Translations under genes and position numbers: made by a program
Source: a bacterium
GTDB taxonomy: Bacteria; Verrucomicrobiota; Verrucomicrobiia; Limisphaerales; UBA11358
Assembly: GCA_021781185.1 (NCBI GenBank)
Contig: JAJXXI010000560.1
Location: forward strand, 1-5,896
Length of the DNA: 5,896 nt
Direction of reading: 5' to 3'
In this document: one piece after another, positions 5,611 to 5,896 of the stretch
How the letters are laid out: each line of letters begins with the position of its first letter
Position numbering within the stretch: position 1 is the stretch's first letter
The notes under the pieces: model-generated
The model's database searches: none
What the model was told of the DNA's origin: nothing
Seen by the model: the letters and a program-made list of their open reading frames with translations, nothing else

Positions 5611-5653
5611 CATACCATGTGAAGGTAATGCCCTACCACTGAGCTAAGCGCGC
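5611..5653 (-). pseudogene. Degenerate 5' half of a second tRNA-Val(CAC)
   Basis: Minus-strand bases 5653 to about 5611 reproduce the acceptor 5' strand, D arm and anticodon arm of a tRNA-Val. They read GCGCGCT, TA, GCTC AGTGGTA GGGC, then TTACC TTCACAT GGTAT with anticodon CAC at 5621-5619. Over 39 aligned positions (5615-5653 against 5535-5573) I count 34 identities, at a constant 80-bp offset. No T arm and no matching acceptor 3' strand follow; the next bases read GGGGGGATGCGC. It is therefore a tRNA pseudogene or leftover attachment-site half. Annotation software may miss it or report it as a low-score tRNA. Confidence 0.75.
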
Positions 5654-5896
5654 AACCGCTAAAACATGGCTTTTTGTAAGGGCTTAGAGATGCCAACCCG
5701 CCCATAGGGGGCCTTAGCCCCACATTTTTTGACAAATGCTACACTCCAATGCAACACTTCGGCGTGTCAGTTTGACCCCATAAGACACCTGAACCGTCCT
5801 TGCGAGACGGCTACAGCAACCGAAATTTAACTGGAGAACACAAATTTCATCCGTCAGAAAAATAAAGGGAATTCACCTCCGTGGCAACATCTTTTG
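5654..5896. other. Right flank without a recognisable gene
   Basis: I find no supportable gene in these 243 bases. There are only short open frames, the weak hairpin with T-run at 5708-5730, and a GGAGGTG on the minus strand near 5879 with no start codon at a usable distance. It is probably the region upstream of the tRNA locus. Confidence 0.5.
5708..5730 (+). terminator. Possible weak rho-independent terminator
   Basis: GGGGC (5708-5712) pairs with GCCCC (5717-5721) around a four-base loop, followed after ACA by six Ts (5725-5730). The stem is only five base pairs. No intact plus-strand gene upstream obviously needs it, although the serine-recombinase transcript would run towards it. Confidence 0.3.

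Noticed and set aside
5729..5745. TTGACA at 5729-5734 with TACACT at 5740-5745 as a promoter
   Set aside because: The hexamers are only five bases apart and no -10-like sequence lies at the proper 16-18 base spacing.
1..5896. CRISPR array, toxin-antitoxin or defence genes carried by the RIT element
   Set aside because: No regularly spaced repeats were seen, and there is no extra coding capacity within the element beyond the three recombinases.

Overview
The window is a stack of mobile elements, most of them broken, piled next to a tRNA-Val gene. I see no ordinary host protein-coding gene. The organism cannot be read off directly. Moderately high GC, this combination of IS66, IS110, three-recombinase (RIT) and serine-recombinase types, and a tRNA with an encoded CCA all indicate a bacterium. 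The flavour of the transposases recalls Verrucomicrobiota and other soil or sediment bacteria, but that is an impression, not a result.

Layout from left to right. Bases 2-91 hold the last 29 codons of an unidentified ORF, possibly an ISL3-type transposase. Bases 81-3354 hold three tyrosine recombinase genes in a row (ritA, ritB, ritC), joined by two ATGA stop/start overlaps. This is the classic 'recombinase in trio' (RIT) arrangement. RitA and RitC keep all six catalytic residues. RitB would too, but an in-frame TGA at codon 194 cuts it between its catalytic Lys and its HxxR motif. Bases 3355-3489 are non-coding and full of inverted repeats, ending in a perfect 32-bp palindrome. I read this as the right end of the RIT element. 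From about 3488 the sequence becomes the C-terminal end of an IS66 TnpC transposase, whose terminal repeat ends at 3785 (CGCTTAC). That end lies inside the 3' part of an IS110-family transposase gene on the minus strand. The IS110 gene starts at 4982, carries an in-frame TGA in place of a conserved Trp at codon 83, and loses its native C terminus at the IS66 junction.

Upstream of the IS110 gene, bases 4983 to about 5200 are a non-coding leader of the kind that carries the guide ('bridge') RNA in IS110 elements. From about 5201 the plus strand encodes the C-terminal tail of a large serine recombinase. Its last codons run antisense through an intact tRNA-Val(CAC) gene (5499-5573, minus). A degenerate 5' half of a second tRNA-Val(CAC) lies exactly 80 bp further on. 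The remaining 240 bp hold at most a weak hairpin-plus-T-run.

The simplest history is successive nesting: a serine-recombinase element at a tRNA-Val locus, then IS110 into the recombinase, IS66 into the IS110 transposase, and the RIT element into the IS66 transposase. The missing left parts of IS66, IS110 and the recombinase should lie to the left of this window. The left end of the RIT element was not found.
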